64,000 nt of DNA from Ruminococcaceae bacterium UBA1227 (GTDB lineage: Bacteria; Bacillota; Clostridia; Oscillospirales; Acutalibacteraceae). The stretch is from assembly GCA_002309175.1 (NCBI GenBank), contig DBWX01000011.1, positions 14,512 through 78,511 on the forward strand, written 5' to 3'. The translations under genes were made by a program, and so were the position numbers. Below are positions 7,992-17,243 of the stretch, piece after piece (the first letter of the stretch is position 1; the number at the start of each line of letters is the position of its first letter). The notes under the pieces were generated by a model, which saw only the letters and a list, made by a program, of their open reading frames with translations, was not told the origin of the DNA and made no database searches.

Positions 7992-9041
7992 TTATTTCAC
8001 TCCAAGGCAGAGTATATTATGAAGGTCTGAAACGGGCAGTGTAATAAGTTTGCATTGACCCGGCTTTTCCGGGAAGATCAGGTCTATCTCAGAACCCCTG
8101 CGCTTTTTGTCCGATAGCGCGGAGTTTTCAAGGTCATCGGGGGAGATTATGGTGTCCGTCGGCAGGGCGCATGCCCTGACGAGTTCTTCGAGCGCGGCCG
8201 CCGTGCCGGCTTCGGTATAGCCGAGCTTTTCGCCCGCGCGGGCCATGGCGCACATGCCGGTTGCCACTGCTGCGCCGTGGCGGACGGCATATCGTGAGGC
8301 GTGCTCAATGGCATGGCCTATTGTGTGGCCGAAGTTTAAGTATTTGCGGCGGCCGTTGTCAAAAAAGTCCTCTTCTACGAAAGAGAGCTTCGTCCTTACG
8401 GACTCGGTGACAAGGTCATCCATGACGGGTTTTAATGAGTCTCTCATATTTTCCGAGGCGATTCTTTCAGTGAGAAGTTTCATTATCTTCTCATTGCCGA
8501 GCATCGCGTATTTTATCACTTCGGCAAGACCGTCGCCGAAGTATTTATCTTCAAGTGTGTCAAGTGTGTCCGTGTCCGCGATTACGCAGAGCGGTTTTCT
8601 GAAAGCTCCGCAGAGATTCTTGCCAGCGTCGAGGTCGATTCCCGTCTTTCCTCCGACGGAGGAGTCGACCATCGAGAGGAGGGTCGTCGGAAGCTGGACA
8701 TAGTCTATGCCGCGCATATATGTCGCGGCTGCAAAACCCGTGAGGTCGCCGACGACGCCTCCGCCTAAGGCGACGGCTATGTCGGAGCGGGTTATCTCGC
8801 CGTCAGCGAGGAAGTTTACGATCTTTTCATATGTCTCAAAGTTCTTTGACTGCTCTCCGGCCTCGAAGGCGAAGATCAAAGGCTCAAAGCCCGCGGCTTT
8901 GAGTGAGTCGGCAACTGTCGTGACATAGAGGGCACCGACCGTGTAATCTGTGACCAGTGCCGCACGGCAGGGCTTATGGGCGGCGAGTATTACATCGCCG
9001 CAGTTTTTTAAAAGTCCGCTGCCAATGTGGATGTCCTTCAT
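7992..9041 (-). CDS. aroB: 3-dehydroquinate synthase
   Basis: Cyclises DAHP to 3-dehydroquinate, second step of the shikimate pathway, with NAD and a divalent metal. 349 residues. Motifs: [19 protein letters not shown] for NAD binding, [19 protein letters not shown] for substrate phosphate, and metal-binding [12 protein letters not shown]. Four-base overlap with aroF upstream and direct abutment with aroA downstream. Confidence 0.96.
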   Translation of the reverse strand: MKDIHIGSGLLKNCGDVILAAHKPCRAALVTDYTVGALYVTTVADSLKAAGFEPLIFAFEAGEQSKNFETYEKIVNFLADGEITRSDIAVALGGGVVGDLTGFAAATYMRGIDYVQLPTTLLSMVDSSVGGKTGIDLDAGKNLCGAFRKPLCVIADTDTLDTLEDKYFGDGLAEVIKYAMLGNEKIMKLLTERIASENMRDSLKPVMDDLVTESVRTKLSFVEEDFFDNGRRKYLNFGHTIGHAIEHASRYAVRHGAAVATGMCAMARAGEKLGYTEAGTAAALEELVRACALPTDTIISPDDLENSALSDKKRRGSEIDLIFPEKPGQCKLITLPVSDLHNILCLGVK

Positions 9042-9844
9042 TTTACGGCCGCCTTAACCTTCTGAGCTTTTTTGACAATTGATTCAAACTTATCCGGCTT
9101 TAAGGCCTGCTCCGCGTCGCAGAGGGCCTCAACCGGTCTGTCGTGTACTTCTATTATGAGTCCGTCTGCGCCTGCGGCGACAGCCGCGAGAGAGAGGGGC
9201 TCTATGAGTTCGTATCTGCCTGCCGGGTGTGAGGGGTCAGCGATTACCGGCAGGTGAGTAAGTGTCTTGAGTGAGGGGACGGAACTTACGTCGAAGGTGA
9301 ATCTCGTGTAAGTTTCAAAGGTGCGTATACCGCGTTCGCAGAGGATGACGCGCTCGTTGCCGGCAGCCATTATGTGCTCGGCTGAGGAGAGTACCTCCTC
9401 ATATGTGCATCCGAAGCCGCGCTTTAAGAGAATCGGCTGCGGCACCTTGCCGAGCGCGTGCAGCAGACCGAAGTTCTGCATGTTCTTTGCGCCGACCTGG
9501 ATAATGTCAATATCCCTGAAAAGGTCGAGCTGTGTCTCGTCGGTTATCTCCGAGACGGTGGGAAGTCCCGCTTCGCGCCCCGCCTTTATCAGATACTCAA
9601 GGCCTTCGGCCTCGAGTCCCTGGAAGGTGTAGGGCGAGGTGCGCGGTTTGAAAGCTCCGCCGCGCAGCATTGTGGCGCCGGCGGCTTTCACGGCCTTCGC
9701 TATACGCACTATCTGGTCCTCTGACTCTATCGAGCAGGGACCGGCAATCAGCGCGAGGCCGCCGTCGCCTATAGCGGCTCCGCCGACTTCGATTATTGTA
9801 TTTTCAGGATGATATTCACGTGATGTCAGATGAAAATCAGCCAT
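9038..9844 (-). CDS. aroF: 3-deoxy-7-phosphoheptulonate synthase (DAHP synthase, type I-beta)
   Basis: Condenses PEP and erythrose-4-phosphate, the committed step to aromatic amino acids. 268 residues, the bare KDO8P-synthase-like barrel: [32 protein letters not shown] and [10 protein letters not shown]. It has neither the N-terminal ferredoxin-like regulatory domain of the Thermotoga enzyme nor the fused chorismate mutase of the Bacillus enzyme; in this cluster a mutase domain is attached to the shikimate dehydrogenase instead. How it is feedback-controlled is therefore open. Overlaps its neighbours by eight and four bases. Confidence 0.94.
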   Translation of the reverse strand: MADFHLTSREYHPENTIIEVGGAAIGDGGLALIAGPCSIESEDQIVRIAKAVKAAGATMLRGGAFKPRTSPYTFQGLEAEGLEYLIKAGREAGLPTVSEITDETQLDLFRDIDIIQVGAKNMQNFGLLHALGKVPQPILLKRGFGCTYEEVLSSAEHIMAAGNERVILCERGIRTFETYTRFTFDVSSVPSLKTLTHLPVIADPSHPAGRYELIEPLSLAAVAAGADGLIIEVHDRPVEALCDAEQALKPDKFESIVKKAQKVKAAVK

Positions 9845-10460
9845 TGAATTTTCCTTCTTCCGCTGAGATACTCAGGATATTGTCCTGTATCAGCCATACG
9901 CCGAATATGACGAGGAGGATACAGTGCCCGAGTATCAGCAATTTATATGTTGATGAATCAAGGTATGGTGAGATTACGAAAGAGTCCGCGTAGACTTTCA
10001 CTGCGGCAAACAGCAGATGCAGCGACAGTGACAGGTCCAGGGACCGCGTCTTTAAGAACAGTCCGACCGAAATCAGTCCGAGACCGAGCGCAAAGAGCAG
10101 GTTTAAACCGAAACCGTCGATGATGTTTGCCATGGTGAATCCGGCTATAATGGGGAAGAGTTCAGAGTAGGTAATCTTGTCCTCCGAAGGACTCTTAAAA
10201 AAACTTATGCCTGCGCCGACAATCAGGAACTGCATCCAGATTGCCGTGAAGATGGCATAGAGCGCCCGTTCCAGAAAGATTCCGAAGGGGAGCGTCAGGT
10301 CAGTCTCGCCCCTCTCTATGAGCCAGAGCAGAAGGACCGGCACAAGGCAGATGAAGAAGACCGGATTGTCACTCTCGGGCTCGGCGGGCGCGGTATTTGT
10401 TTTTTTGTAAAGGATAAATGCCGCAATCGCAAGCACGATTGAAACAATCAGCTTAATCAT
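9837..10460 (-). CDS. Multi-pass membrane protein, CPBP-like with degenerate active site
   Basis: Not firmly recognised. It has about seven hydrophobic segments across 207 residues. The C-terminal half recalls the CPBP (CAAX protease and bacteriocin-processing) fold: [14 protein letters not shown] followed by [19 protein letters not shown] and then [10 protein letters not shown] matches the family layout of two His-bearing helices around a K/RTxSL motif. The first catalytic His position is Asn here (MAN for LAH) and the last motif is HxxxA, so proteolysis is unlikely. It sits between nrdR and aroF with an eight-base overlap into aroF. Confidence 0.7.
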   Translation of the reverse strand: MIKLIVSIVLAIAAFILYKKTNTAPAEPESDNPVFFICLVPVLLLWLIERGETDLTLPFGIFLERALYAIFTAIWMQFLIVGAGISFFKSPSEDKITYSELFPIIAGFTMANIIDGFGLNLLFALGLGLISVGLFLKTRSLDLSLSLHLLFAAVKVYADSFVISPYLDSSTYKLLILGHCILLVIFGVWLIQDNILSISAEEGKFNG

Positions 10461-10472
10461 TTCTTAACTGTC

Positions 10473-10928
10473 TTATTTCTCCTGTAAAAGCTTTGAGACT
10501 TCCTCAACGAATGTGCTGACGTCTTTGAACTGTCTGTATACTGAGGCGAAGCGTACATAGGCAACCTCGTCGATATCCTTGAGTTTTGCCATACAGAGTT
10601 CGCCGATCTTGTCGGATGTAACTTCCCTGTCAAGGGAGTTCTGAAGCTGAGCCTCAATGTCTGTTACGGCATCTTCGATTGTCTGGAGGGATACGGGACG
10701 TTTCTCACAGGCACGGAGGATACCGGCCATAAGCTTGTTCCTGTCAAACTGCTCGCGCGACTTGTCCTTCTTCACAACAATGAGGGGAACATTCTCGATG
10801 ACCTCGTAGGTTGTGAAGCGCTTTCCGCACTTAATACACTCACGGCGGCGGCGAATGCGCTCGCCCTCGTCAGTCGGACGGGAATCAATTACTTTACTTT
10901 CTTCGAATCCGCAAAATGGACATTTCAT
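10473..10928 (-). CDS. nrdR: Transcriptional repressor NrdR
   Basis: Zinc-ribbon plus ATP-cone regulator that represses ribonucleotide reductase genes when bound to (d)ATP. The ribbon CPFC...CIKC with spacing [19 protein letters not shown] and the ATP-cone ([20 protein letters not shown]) are both clear. ATG at 10928 gives the standard MKCPFCG start; TTG at 10940 is an in-frame alternative. It heads the minus-strand unit that runs on into the aro genes. Confidence 0.95.
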   Translation of the reverse strand: MKCPFCGFEESKVIDSRPTDEGERIRRRRECIKCGKRFTTYEVIENVPLIVVKKDKSREQFDRNKLMAGILRACEKRPVSLQTIEDAVTDIEAQLQNSLDREVTSDKIGELCMAKLKDIDEVAYVRFASVYRQFKDVSTFVEEVSKLLQEK

Positions 10929-10991
10929 TTTCTGCACCAACCCATCTTAATTACTTATATATTTTGTATATAAAAATATATAGATACACAA

Positions 10992-11020
10992 ATTATAGCA
11001 TTAAAGCCATTTAACTGCAA
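10992..11020 (-). promoter_or_regulatory. Sigma-A-type promoter for nrdR and the aro unit
   Basis: Minus-strand TTGCAG (11015-11020), 17-base spacer, TATAAT (10992-10997). Transcription would start near 10985, about 57 bases before the nrdR ATG. No terminator hairpin is evident between nrdR and 4242, so this promoter may serve the whole aro cluster. Confidence 0.7.
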
Positions 11021-11076
11021 TATAAATTGTATATAATGACCAAAAAGGCGTTTCGATTTGTAAATAATTTTTTCCA

Positions 11077-11105
11077 TTGCCTTTATACTCCAAAAAATGT
11101 ATAAT
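11077..11105 (+). promoter_or_regulatory. Promoter of tRNA-Ser
   Basis: TTGCCT (11077-11082), 17-base spacer, TATAAT (11100-11105). The predicted start lies about 23 bases before the mature tRNA 5' end. Confidence 0.75.
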
Positions 11106-11134
11106 AAACGGGCGCCGAAAAAAGCGCAGTCTTT

Positions 11135-11227
11135 GGAGAGTTGTCCGAGCTGGCCGAAGGAGCACGATTGGAAATCGTGTAGACGGTTAAAGCTGTCTCG
11201 AGGGTTCGAATCCCTTGCTCTCCGCCA
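11135..11227 (+). tRNA. tRNA-Ser(GGA)
   Basis: 93-base tRNA with CCA encoded. Acceptor GGAGAGT pairs with GCTCTCC; anticodon stem CACGA/TCGTG encloses TTGGAAA with anticodon GGA at 11170-11172, reading UCC/UCU. A long variable arm, as in class II serine tRNAs, and the T-loop TTCGAAT are present. Own promoter upstream and terminator hairpin at 11231-11258. Confidence 0.97.
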
Positions 11228-11230
11228 CGA

Positions 11231-11258
11231 AGAACCGGCCGAAGCGCCGGTTCTTTTT
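11231..11258 (+). terminator. Intrinsic terminator of tRNA-Ser
   Basis: Stem AGAACCGGC/GCCGGTTCT with a six-base loop and a T-run. It ends only five bases before the ribosome site of the next gene, so that gene depends on read-through or an unseen promoter. Confidence 0.85.
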
Positions 11259-11272
11259 CTTTGGAGGTACAC

Positions 11273-12046
11273 ATGGCAAATAAGATACTCTTCCTCGGTA
11301 CCGGAGCCAATGACTGGCTCATTGAAAAACGCATGCCCGGTACTTATTTCCGCCGCTATACGGCAGCGCTTGTAAACGGGGAACTGCTTATAGACTGCGG
11401 ACCGCATATCTATGACTATGTCGAGGAGTGCGGAGACCCGCATCTGCTGGACAATGTAAAAACCGTCGTCATCACTCACCGCCATTCAGACCACTTCTCT
11501 CCGGCGAGCCTTATGAGGCTTGCGAGAAACCATGGTTTTGATATTGTCTGTGACGATTTCTGCTTTGAGCAGATTCCCGACAAGACGGGTATAAACCGTG
11601 TACAGGTTCCGCTCTACAAAAAGACGGCGATAGGCGGGTACAGGTTCATTGCACTGCCGGCGAACCACGACGTTCGCGGAGCGGGCAAGGACGCGCGTCA
11701 CTTTGTCATTACGATGCCGGACGGCAAAGAACTCTACTACGGTCTTGACGGCACCTGGTTCACCACGTCCGAGTGGCTCGTTTTAAAGAAGCATAAGTGC
11801 GATCTCATGGTCTTTGACTGCACGATAGGCAGGAAAAAGGATGCCAGGGTATTTGAGCACAACAATGTCTCGATGGTACGCATGATGGCGAAGCAGGTGA
11901 GAAAGAAAGATGTGCTGGCTCCGGGCGGAAAGATCGTAGCTTCGCACTTTTCAAGGAAACTCATGCCTTCGCATTTCAACACTAAACTCTGGCTCGGCCT
12001 TTTCGGCATAAAGGCTGCCGAAGACGGCATGGAAATCGAATTTTAA
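11273..12046 (+). CDS. Metallo-beta-lactamase-fold hydrolase
   Basis: Cytosolic metal-dependent hydrolase, 257 residues, substrate unknown. The metal-binding signature THRHSDHFSP (HxHxDH) follows the beta-strand TVVITH; further metal ligands are plausible at PANHD, GLDGTWF and the C-terminal SHFSRK. ATG at 11273 lies six bases after GGAGG; an upstream TTG overlaps that ribosome site and is rejected. The fold and size are like the UlaG/phosphonate-hydrolase branch, but I do not assign a reaction. A bidirectional terminator follows. Confidence 0.85.
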   Translation: MANKILFLGTGANDWLIEKRMPGTYFRRYTAALVNGELLIDCGPHIYDYVEECGDPHLLDNVKTVVITHRHSDHFSPASLMRLARNHGFDIVCDDFCFEQIPDKTGINRVQVPLYKKTAIGGYRFIALPANHDVRGAGKDARHFVITMPDGKELYYGLDGTWFTTSEWLVLKKHKCDLMVFDCTIGRKKDARVFEHNNVSMVRMMAKQVRKKDVLAPGGKIVASHFSRKLMPSHFNTKLWLGLFGIKAAEDGMEIEF

Positions 12047-12051
12047 ACAGG

Positions 12052-12082
12052 AAAAGGACCTCCCGGCGGGAGGTCCTTTTTT
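12052..12082. terminator. Bidirectional terminator between convergent genes
   Basis: Stem AAAAGGACCTCCC/GGGAGGTCCTTTT with a three-base loop. T-runs follow on the plus strand and the A-run gives T's on the minus strand, serving both the MBL-fold gene and the transglutaminase-like gene. Confidence 0.9.
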
Positions 12083-12097
12083 CTGCTTTATTAAGTT

Positions 12098-12853
12098 TTA
12101 TGCATCGACCGTCTCGGTTGTTACCTCGGAGCTTTTCTCGCGATTGAGGGCAAAGCCGGAGAAGGAATCGATGTCGCGCTGTTCGTTTATTGCGCGGTAG
12201 CAGTCGTAGTATTCAAATGCGGAATCCATGCAGAAACGTGAGAGACAGATTTTACCACCATGACCCTGCCACTGACGGAAGTCAATCTGAGGATCGAAGA
12301 TATAGTTTTCACCGTCGAGAACGATGATGGCCCAGGTGTGAGGGCCGCCTGCATAGTATCCCTGGACAGTGTAGCACTCAAAACCGATGGCACGCATCAT
12401 TACCATGAATGCGGCGGAAAACTCGGTGCATGTGCCGTGTCCCGTTGTGAGAATTCCCTTTGCGCGGCCTACGTTTCTGTTGTCGTAGTCGCTGGCATAA
12501 GAGACCTCAGAGGGTATGTATGAGCCGTAGTAGGAGAATTTGGTCTCCATATACTTGTAGACTTCAAGTACCTTCTCATAGTTCGACATGGACTCGTTGA
12601 TGAGCTTGCCGAGTATTTCGGATACCTGTTCGTCCAGTTCCTTGTCGTTTGTAACCATAGGGTTCAGCTCTGCCGCATTGAGGAGAGCTTCCTCCCTGAT
12701 GTTGTATTTAACTACATCGTTAGGGTTAGTAATTTTCTCTACAACTGCTTCTTTTTCAAGCGAAGCTGCGCGTGTGACTGTCTCTGTCGCAACTTCTGCG
12801 CTGCTGCTTCTTGCCTGGATGGCAACGACGGAAAATGCCGTAACTACGAGCAT
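12098..12853 (-). CDS. Exported transglutaminase-like domain protein
   Basis: Secreted or membrane-tethered protein with a transglutaminase/cysteine-protease fold. The triad is visible: Cys in GHGTCTEFSA, His in GGPHTWAII and Asp in FDPQID. The role is probably in the cell wall or surface, but no substrate can be named. From ATG at 12853 the N-terminus is MLVVTAFSVVAIQA, with no ribosome site before it and no basic residues. An AGGAAG at 12898-12903 lies eight bases before an in-frame ATT at 12889, which would add a lysine/arginine-rich segment (YKLKSRLIASI) and complete a standard signal peptide; the true start may be there. Divergent from the lipoprotein at 13086. Confidence 0.85.
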   Translation of the reverse strand: MLVVTAFSVVAIQARSSSAEVATETVTRAASLEKEAVVEKITNPNDVVKYNIREEALLNAAELNPMVTNDKELDEQVSEILGKLINESMSNYEKVLEVYKYMETKFSYYGSYIPSEVSYASDYDNRNVGRAKGILTTGHGTCTEFSAAFMVMMRAIGFECYTVQGYYAGGPHTWAIIVLDGENYIFDPQIDFRQWQGHGGKICLSRFCMDSAFEYYDCYRAINEQRDIDSFSGFALNREKSSEVTTETVDA

Positions 12854-12925
12854 TATCGAAGCAATCAGTCTTGATTTGAGTTTGTAAATAGTAACACTTC
12901 CTAATTTGTAATTTGTTGTAACCGT

Positions 12926-12975
12926 TTTGTAACTTTTCGGTCAACGGGGAGTATATTAACAGAAAAAGTTACAAA
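12926..12975. repeat. 12-bp inverted repeat between divergent genes
   Basis: TTTGTAACTTTT at 12926-12937 is matched exactly by AAAAGTTACAAA at 12964-12975, 26 bases apart. Two more TTGTAA copies lie at 12906-12911 and 12915-12920. The spacing and position between two divergent envelope genes suggest operator sites more than a terminator; no regulator is identified. Confidence 0.55.
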
Positions 12976-13085
12976 TTGCAACCTTTTTTTCGGAAAATTG
13001 AGAAAAATCCATTGTTTCAATTAGGTATTTATATGCTATACTTTTACTTGTATATAATATTGATTCCCAAGGAGGCGACGTTTTT

Positions 13086-14567
13086 TTGACGCGTCTTTTA
13101 CGTTTTAAGGGGCTTGTTCTCGCACTTTTGATGACACTCTGTCTCACTGCCTGCAGCGGCGGAGGCGGAGAGCCCGAAACCACCACAAAGAAACCCGCAG
13201 GTCAGAAGGAGAAGCCCATGGAGGCTATCTCGCTGGTCTGTGATCAGATTGATGACGGCTCCGATACGCTCGACGCCTATACACAGCATATCTTCCTCGG
13301 CTCACGCGAACTCGAGTACGAGTACGCCGCCCTTTCGGATGCTCTTTCAAAGCTCAATGCCGCGAACGACGAGCAGTCGAACATGGAAATCGAGAAACTT
13401 CAGAAGGACTCTGAGGAGTACAAGGCAAAATACGGCATAGAATTCTTCCCCGGCGAAGTCTACTCCCGCAGACAGTTCATACCGCGCCGCGCGGACACGA
13501 CTGTCGTCAGCCTGCTTATGCTCTGCGAGTACTATGACGGCACATCTGACATGCGCTCGGAGTATTTGTCGCTCAACTACGACACGAAGACGGGAAAGCA
13601 GCTTTATCTCGGCGATGTATTCCCCACGTTTGAGAAAATCCTTCCGGCAATCTCAGAGTCACTCAAGAAATCCTACCCCAAGGCCGACTTCCTCGAGGAG
13701 AATCTGACCAAGGCGATAAGGGCGCTCTATGAGGCGGATGCCATAGAGTTCACCATTGACTATGAGGGTATAACATTCTACTTCAACTCCGGTGTCCTGG
13801 CTGACGAGTCCGACGGAGTGCTCACTGCATCGTTTAAGTACAACAGTTTCAGGGACAATATCAACAAGAAGTTTACCGAGGTTCCGAAGGTTTACAGCTA
13901 CTGCTTCACCGACGTTGTGCCGAACTACAGGTCCGTTGCCGTCGATGTCGATTCGGACAATCTCCTCGGCGGCTACAAGTCGATGGAACTTGAGTTTGAC
14001 GAGACCGAGACCAAACTGCCCGACTTCGCCTGTCAGGCATATCGAGCATACATTGTTCATATGGACAAGGGCGACGAATACATCTACGTTGACACGAAGA
14101 CTGAGACAGGCTACGGCGACCTCTATGTCTACAGTCTCGGCGCCAAGAATCTGTATGAACTCAAGCATATAAAGAATTCCTCGATTTTCGCGACGGGCAT
14201 CGGCGACAGCGCTCCGTGCTACACGGATCTTTTTACGAATCCGAAGAAGTTCCGCCTCGGCACCCGCTGCGACATGCTTGCCACGAGTGTCGCGAAGAAC
14301 GATTACAAGGTCGGCTCAGACGGCCTCCCGGTTCTCCGCAACCCGGAAGCCTGGTACACCATCGACAGCATGCATCAGTACACGCTGCGCTCGGATATCC
14401 GTGACAACGAAGGTGTTCTCATCAAATCCGGCTCATCATTTATTTTCGTATATACTGACCTTTCCGACACGGTCGTGTTTGTGACCGAGGAGGGTCTTGA
14501 ACATACCTTCAACCTCTCGAAGATCAATGTCAACAGGACGGTTGACGGTATAGAATACACAGAATAG
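13086..14567 (+). CDS. Lipoprotein with DUF3298/RsiV-like domain
   Basis: Exported lipoprotein: signal peptide with lipobox LTAC (Cys23) followed by a glycine and proline/threonine linker. Residues about 110-260 have the DUF3298-type pattern (YLSLNYDTKTGKQLYLGDVF, then EFTIDYEGITFYFNSGVLA) known from RsiV anti-sigma and PdaC-type proteins. The C-terminal part, about 270-493, is not recognised. TTG start at 13086 with GGAGG ten bases upstream. It is 12 bases before the zinc-ribbon gene, so it may lead the envelope operon that runs to 18524. Confidence 0.8.
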   Translation: MTRLLRFKGLVLALLMTLCLTACSGGGGEPETTTKKPAGQKEKPMEAISLVCDQIDDGSDTLDAYTQHIFLGSRELEYEYAALSDALSKLNAANDEQSNMEIEKLQKDSEEYKAKYGIEFFPGEVYSRRQFIPRRADTTVVSLLMLCEYYDGTSDMRSEYLSLNYDTKTGKQLYLGDVFPTFEKILPAISESLKKSYPKADFLEENLTKAIRALYEADAIEFTIDYEGITFYFNSGVLADESDGVLTASFKYNSFRDNINKKFTEVPKVYSYCFTDVVPNYRSVAVDVDSDNLLGGYKSMELEFDETETKLPDFACQAYRAYIVHMDKGDEYIYVDTKTETGYGDLYVYSLGAKNLYELKHIKNSSIFATGIGDSAPCYTDLFTNPKKFRLGTRCDMLATSVAKNDYKVGSDGLPVLRNPEAWYTIDSMHQYTLRSDIRDNEGVLIKSGSSFIFVYTDLSDTVVFVTEEGLEHTFNLSKINVNRTVDGIEYTE

Positions 14568-14579
14568 GAGGGAAAGCCC

Positions 14580-15695
14580 GTGAAAAAATATAACTGCCCG
14601 AACTGTTCGGCTGAGCTTTACTGGGATGCGAAAGCGAATGCGCTCAAGTGCGAATACTGCGACAAGTCGTACCAGCCCGCAGAGCTTGACGCCCTTTTAG
14701 CGAAGGCCGACGAAATAAAGGGCAAGAAGAAGGAAAAACCCGCGGAGGACCGCGCGGAAAAGGTGACGCGCGAGACGACCGATCAGGACAGGGCTTCGGA
14801 TGATTCGACGAAGACCGGTTATGATGACCTTGTCGTCTATCAGTGTGAAAACTGCGGGGCGGAAGTCATCACTTCCAAATCCACGGTCGCCACGACCTGT
14901 GCGTTCTGCGGCCGCGCAATCTCACTCTCCAACAAGATGGTCGGTGACTTTAAGCCCGATGAGGTCATTCCTTTTGCAGTCGATGAGAAAAAGGCAAAGG
15001 ATATCTACAAAACCTATGCAAAGAAGGGCGGACTTACACCGAATGCCTTCACAAAGACCGGCGTTATCAAAAAGTGCAAGGGTATCTATGTGCCCTTCTG
15101 GCTCCACTCATATGACGAGACCGCGGATGTCGTTCTGGCATGCGAGAATGTCACGAGCCACAAGAGCGGCGACGACAAAATCGTCGAGCATGAGATGTAC
15201 ACGGTCAACATGGAAGTGGGCTCAAGATTCTCCAGTATTCCCACTGACGGTCTTAAGAATCTGAGCGATGAGCTCATGGCTCAGATTGAACCTTTTGACT
15301 ATTCGAAACTCGTCGCTTTTAACCCCGCTTATATGGCAGGTTTCTATGCTGAAGAGTACGATGAAAACGCCGAGCAGAAGATAGGCGAGGCGCAGGCGCG
15401 CTCCAAGGAGGCAGTGTCCGCCCAGGCCATTGACCAGGCGGGACCGTACATGCAGAAGAGCGTGTCCTCCTACCATCCCACATACAGCAATGTCGTATCA
15501 AAATACGCAATGCTTCCCATCTGGATGTTCAATGTCGATTACAAGGGCAAGCTCTGGCAGTTTGCCGTAAACGGCGAGACGGGAAAGATAGCGGGCAAAC
15601 TCCCGATAAGCAAGCTCAAGGTTGCTGCCGCGGCAGGCGGCGGATTCCTCGGAACGCAGCTGATAGCAATGGTTATCAGACTGCTGACGATGTAA
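14580..15695 (+). CDS. Zinc-ribbon membrane-associated protein (YdjG-like)
   Basis: 371 residues. An N-terminal zinc ribbon (CPNC at residues 5-8 and CEYC near 24) and a second (CENC and CAFC, about 85-107) are joined by a charged linker. A central domain includes KCKGIYVPFWLHSYD, and a C-terminal hydrophobic stretch (AAAAGGGFLGTQLIAMVIRLL) could insert in the membrane. Domain layout and neighbours match the zinc-ribbon member of the Bacillus ydjGHI group; the function of the family is poorly known. GTG start eight bases after GGAGGG. Confidence 0.75.
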   Translation: MKKYNCPNCSAELYWDAKANALKCEYCDKSYQPAELDALLAKADEIKGKKKEKPAEDRAEKVTRETTDQDRASDDSTKTGYDDLVVYQCENCGAEVITSKSTVATTCAFCGRAISLSNKMVGDFKPDEVIPFAVDEKKAKDIYKTYAKKGGLTPNAFTKTGVIKKCKGIYVPFWLHSYDETADVVLACENVTSHKSGDDKIVEHEMYTVNMEVGSRFSSIPTDGLKNLSDELMAQIEPFDYSKLVAFNPAYMAGFYAEEYDENAEQKIGEAQARSKEAVSAQAIDQAGPYMQKSVSSYHPTYSNVVSKYAMLPIWMFNVDYKGKLWQFAVNGETGKIAGKLPISKLKVAAAAGGGFLGTQLIAMVIRLLTM

Positions 15696-15707
15696 GGGGG
15701 TGCTGAC

Positions 15708-16541
15708 ATGAAGAAGAGACTTTTATCATTCATTGCGGCACTCGCACTTGTATTTGTACTTGCTTTACCTGCATTTGCAGAGGGCTATACATCGCCCGTA
15801 ACGGGTTATGACTACAGCTATTTCGCCATTGACTATGATGCGATGCTGGACTCTGCTCATAAATATGCCAATGTCTATGATTTCGCGGATCTCCTCACAG
15901 ACGAGGGAGAGAGAGACCTTCAGGCGCGCGCGGACCAGCGCAGGGCCGAAGGCTACTCCGTTTACTTCGTGACCTATGACGAGGCATACGGCAGGTCAAT
16001 CATGACCTTCACCGATGACCTCTACGACTACTACATCACAAAGCTCGATTTTGACAAGCAGGTCACCGGCGTAATGTATGCCATTGACATGGACAACCGC
16101 GAGGTCTATATCAACACCGGCGGTGCTCTTGCCGATTCCATCTCAACGGATAAGGCATACTCACTCCTTGACAAGACTTATCAGTACGCGTCAGACAAGG
16201 ATTACTACACCTGTCTTCTGAAGACGGATGAGGTTACCATGAAGTACCTCAATCCGACACTTCTGGATAAGATTATTCCCACACCTCTGTCCGGCATCAT
16301 ATCTGCAATTGTTTCCGTTGTTACCGGTCTCGGCATGTTCGCGAGACACAACAAAAACAATAAGATAATTGCCGGTTCCAACTACCTCGGTGCTTTCAAT
16401 GTGGTAAACAACAACGCGGTATTCGCAGGCAACAGGCGTGAGGTCATACATGACTTCTACAAGCAGAGCTCCTCAGGAGGCGGCGGAAGCCACTCCTCCG
16501 GCGGAGGCGGCTCGCACGGCGGAGGAGGCCACGGATTTTAA
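15708..16541 (+). CDS. TPM-domain exported membrane protein (YdjH/YgcG-like)
   Basis: Signal peptide (MKKRLLSF then a hydrophobic core ending ALPAFAEG), an extracytoplasmic TPM domain (about 50-180: FADLLTDEGERDLQARADQ, YSVYFVTYDE, VYINTGGALA), a transmembrane helix near 195-215 (LSGIISAIVSVVTGLGMFA), and a glycine-rich tail ending GGGGHGF. This is the classic TPM arrangement. The family is linked to membrane stress and photosystem repair in other organisms; here only an envelope role can be inferred. It shares one base with the next gene (TAATG). Confidence 0.87.
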   Translation: MKKRLLSFIAALALVFVLALPAFAEGYTSPVTGYDYSYFAIDYDAMLDSAHKYANVYDFADLLTDEGERDLQARADQRRAEGYSVYFVTYDEAYGRSIMTFTDDLYDYYITKLDFDKQVTGVMYAIDMDNREVYINTGGALADSISTDKAYSLLDKTYQYASDKDYYTCLLKTDEVTMKYLNPTLLDKIIPTPLSGIISAIVSVVTGLGMFARHNKNNKIIAGSNYLGAFNVVNNNAVFAGNRREVIHDFYKQSSSGGGGSHSSGGGGSHGGGGHGF

Positions 16542-17227
16542 TGGCTGTTTACGATATGCTCAAGGACAAACTTATCCGTGTGCTGCGCCGTGAGGTGGCC
16601 GACGTGGTCGTCGGCGCGACGGGCCTGACGCCGTCTGAGGCGGTCGAGGTGGCGAAGGTCGCCACCACGCTTGCAAAGGGCGCACAGACCCCATCACCGA
16701 AATCCATTTCAGGAGCCACCGACATCTTCCTGAAGAAGATAATGGCCGACTTCCCGAATTTCAGCAACAGTGATGCCGAAAAGGCGCTCTCAGAGTGTAT
16801 TCACGAATACATCGACATAAAGTATGAGGGCAAGACACAGTTTGAAATGCCGAATGTGGCAAGGGGTGTCGAGACCACGATTGACCGCTCGCGGGAAGAC
16901 TGTAAAATCGGCAATATCGTCATCCACAGATTCGCAATTGCCGACTATGAAAAATCCGAGGAATATGCTACAATTAGTTATCAGGCAGCCTGCGGTTTCG
17001 ATGTCATAACGGGCATCCCGGAAAACGACAGGCACCTCGAGAAGAGGTACAAGCTTGATTACTCTTTAAGATTCGTGCAAGACGGCGAATCGGCCGTTTC
17101 GTATATCTGTCCGAACTGCAACGCCACGCTCGGCGCAAAAGTCAGGGATGACTGCCCGTACTGCGGGGCGCATGTGGTCTGGGACACAATTTACTCTTGG
17201 TATATAGCTTCTATAACAGAAGATTGA
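16541..17227 (+). CDS. Tim44-like domain protein with C-terminal zinc ribbon
   Basis: 228 residues, no signal peptide. Residues about 75-185 resemble the NTF2-like Tim44 domain (GNIVIHRFAIADYEKSEEYA and the following ATISYQAACGFDVITG). The C-terminus is a zinc ribbon CPNC followed by CPYC about 13 residues later. The N-terminal 60 residues, TGLTPSEAVEVAKVATTLA, are not recognised. Translation is coupled to the TPM gene by a one-base stop/start overlap. Probably a soluble or peripheral partner of the TPM and SPFH proteins. Confidence 0.7.
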   Translation: MAVYDMLKDKLIRVLRREVADVVVGATGLTPSEAVEVAKVATTLAKGAQTPSPKSISGATDIFLKKIMADFPNFSNSDAEKALSECIHEYIDIKYEGKTQFEMPNVARGVETTIDRSREDCKIGNIVIHRFAIADYEKSEEYATISYQAACGFDVITGIPENDRHLEKRYKLDYSLRFVQDGESAVSYICPNCNATLGAKVRDDCPYCGAHVVWDTIYSWYIASITED

Positions 17228-17243
17228 AAGGAGAACAAACACT

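Noticed and set aside
10955..11485. A 176-codon frame on the minus strand across tRNA-Ser
   Set aside because: It runs through the tRNA gene and its promoter and has no ribosome site or recognisable domain.
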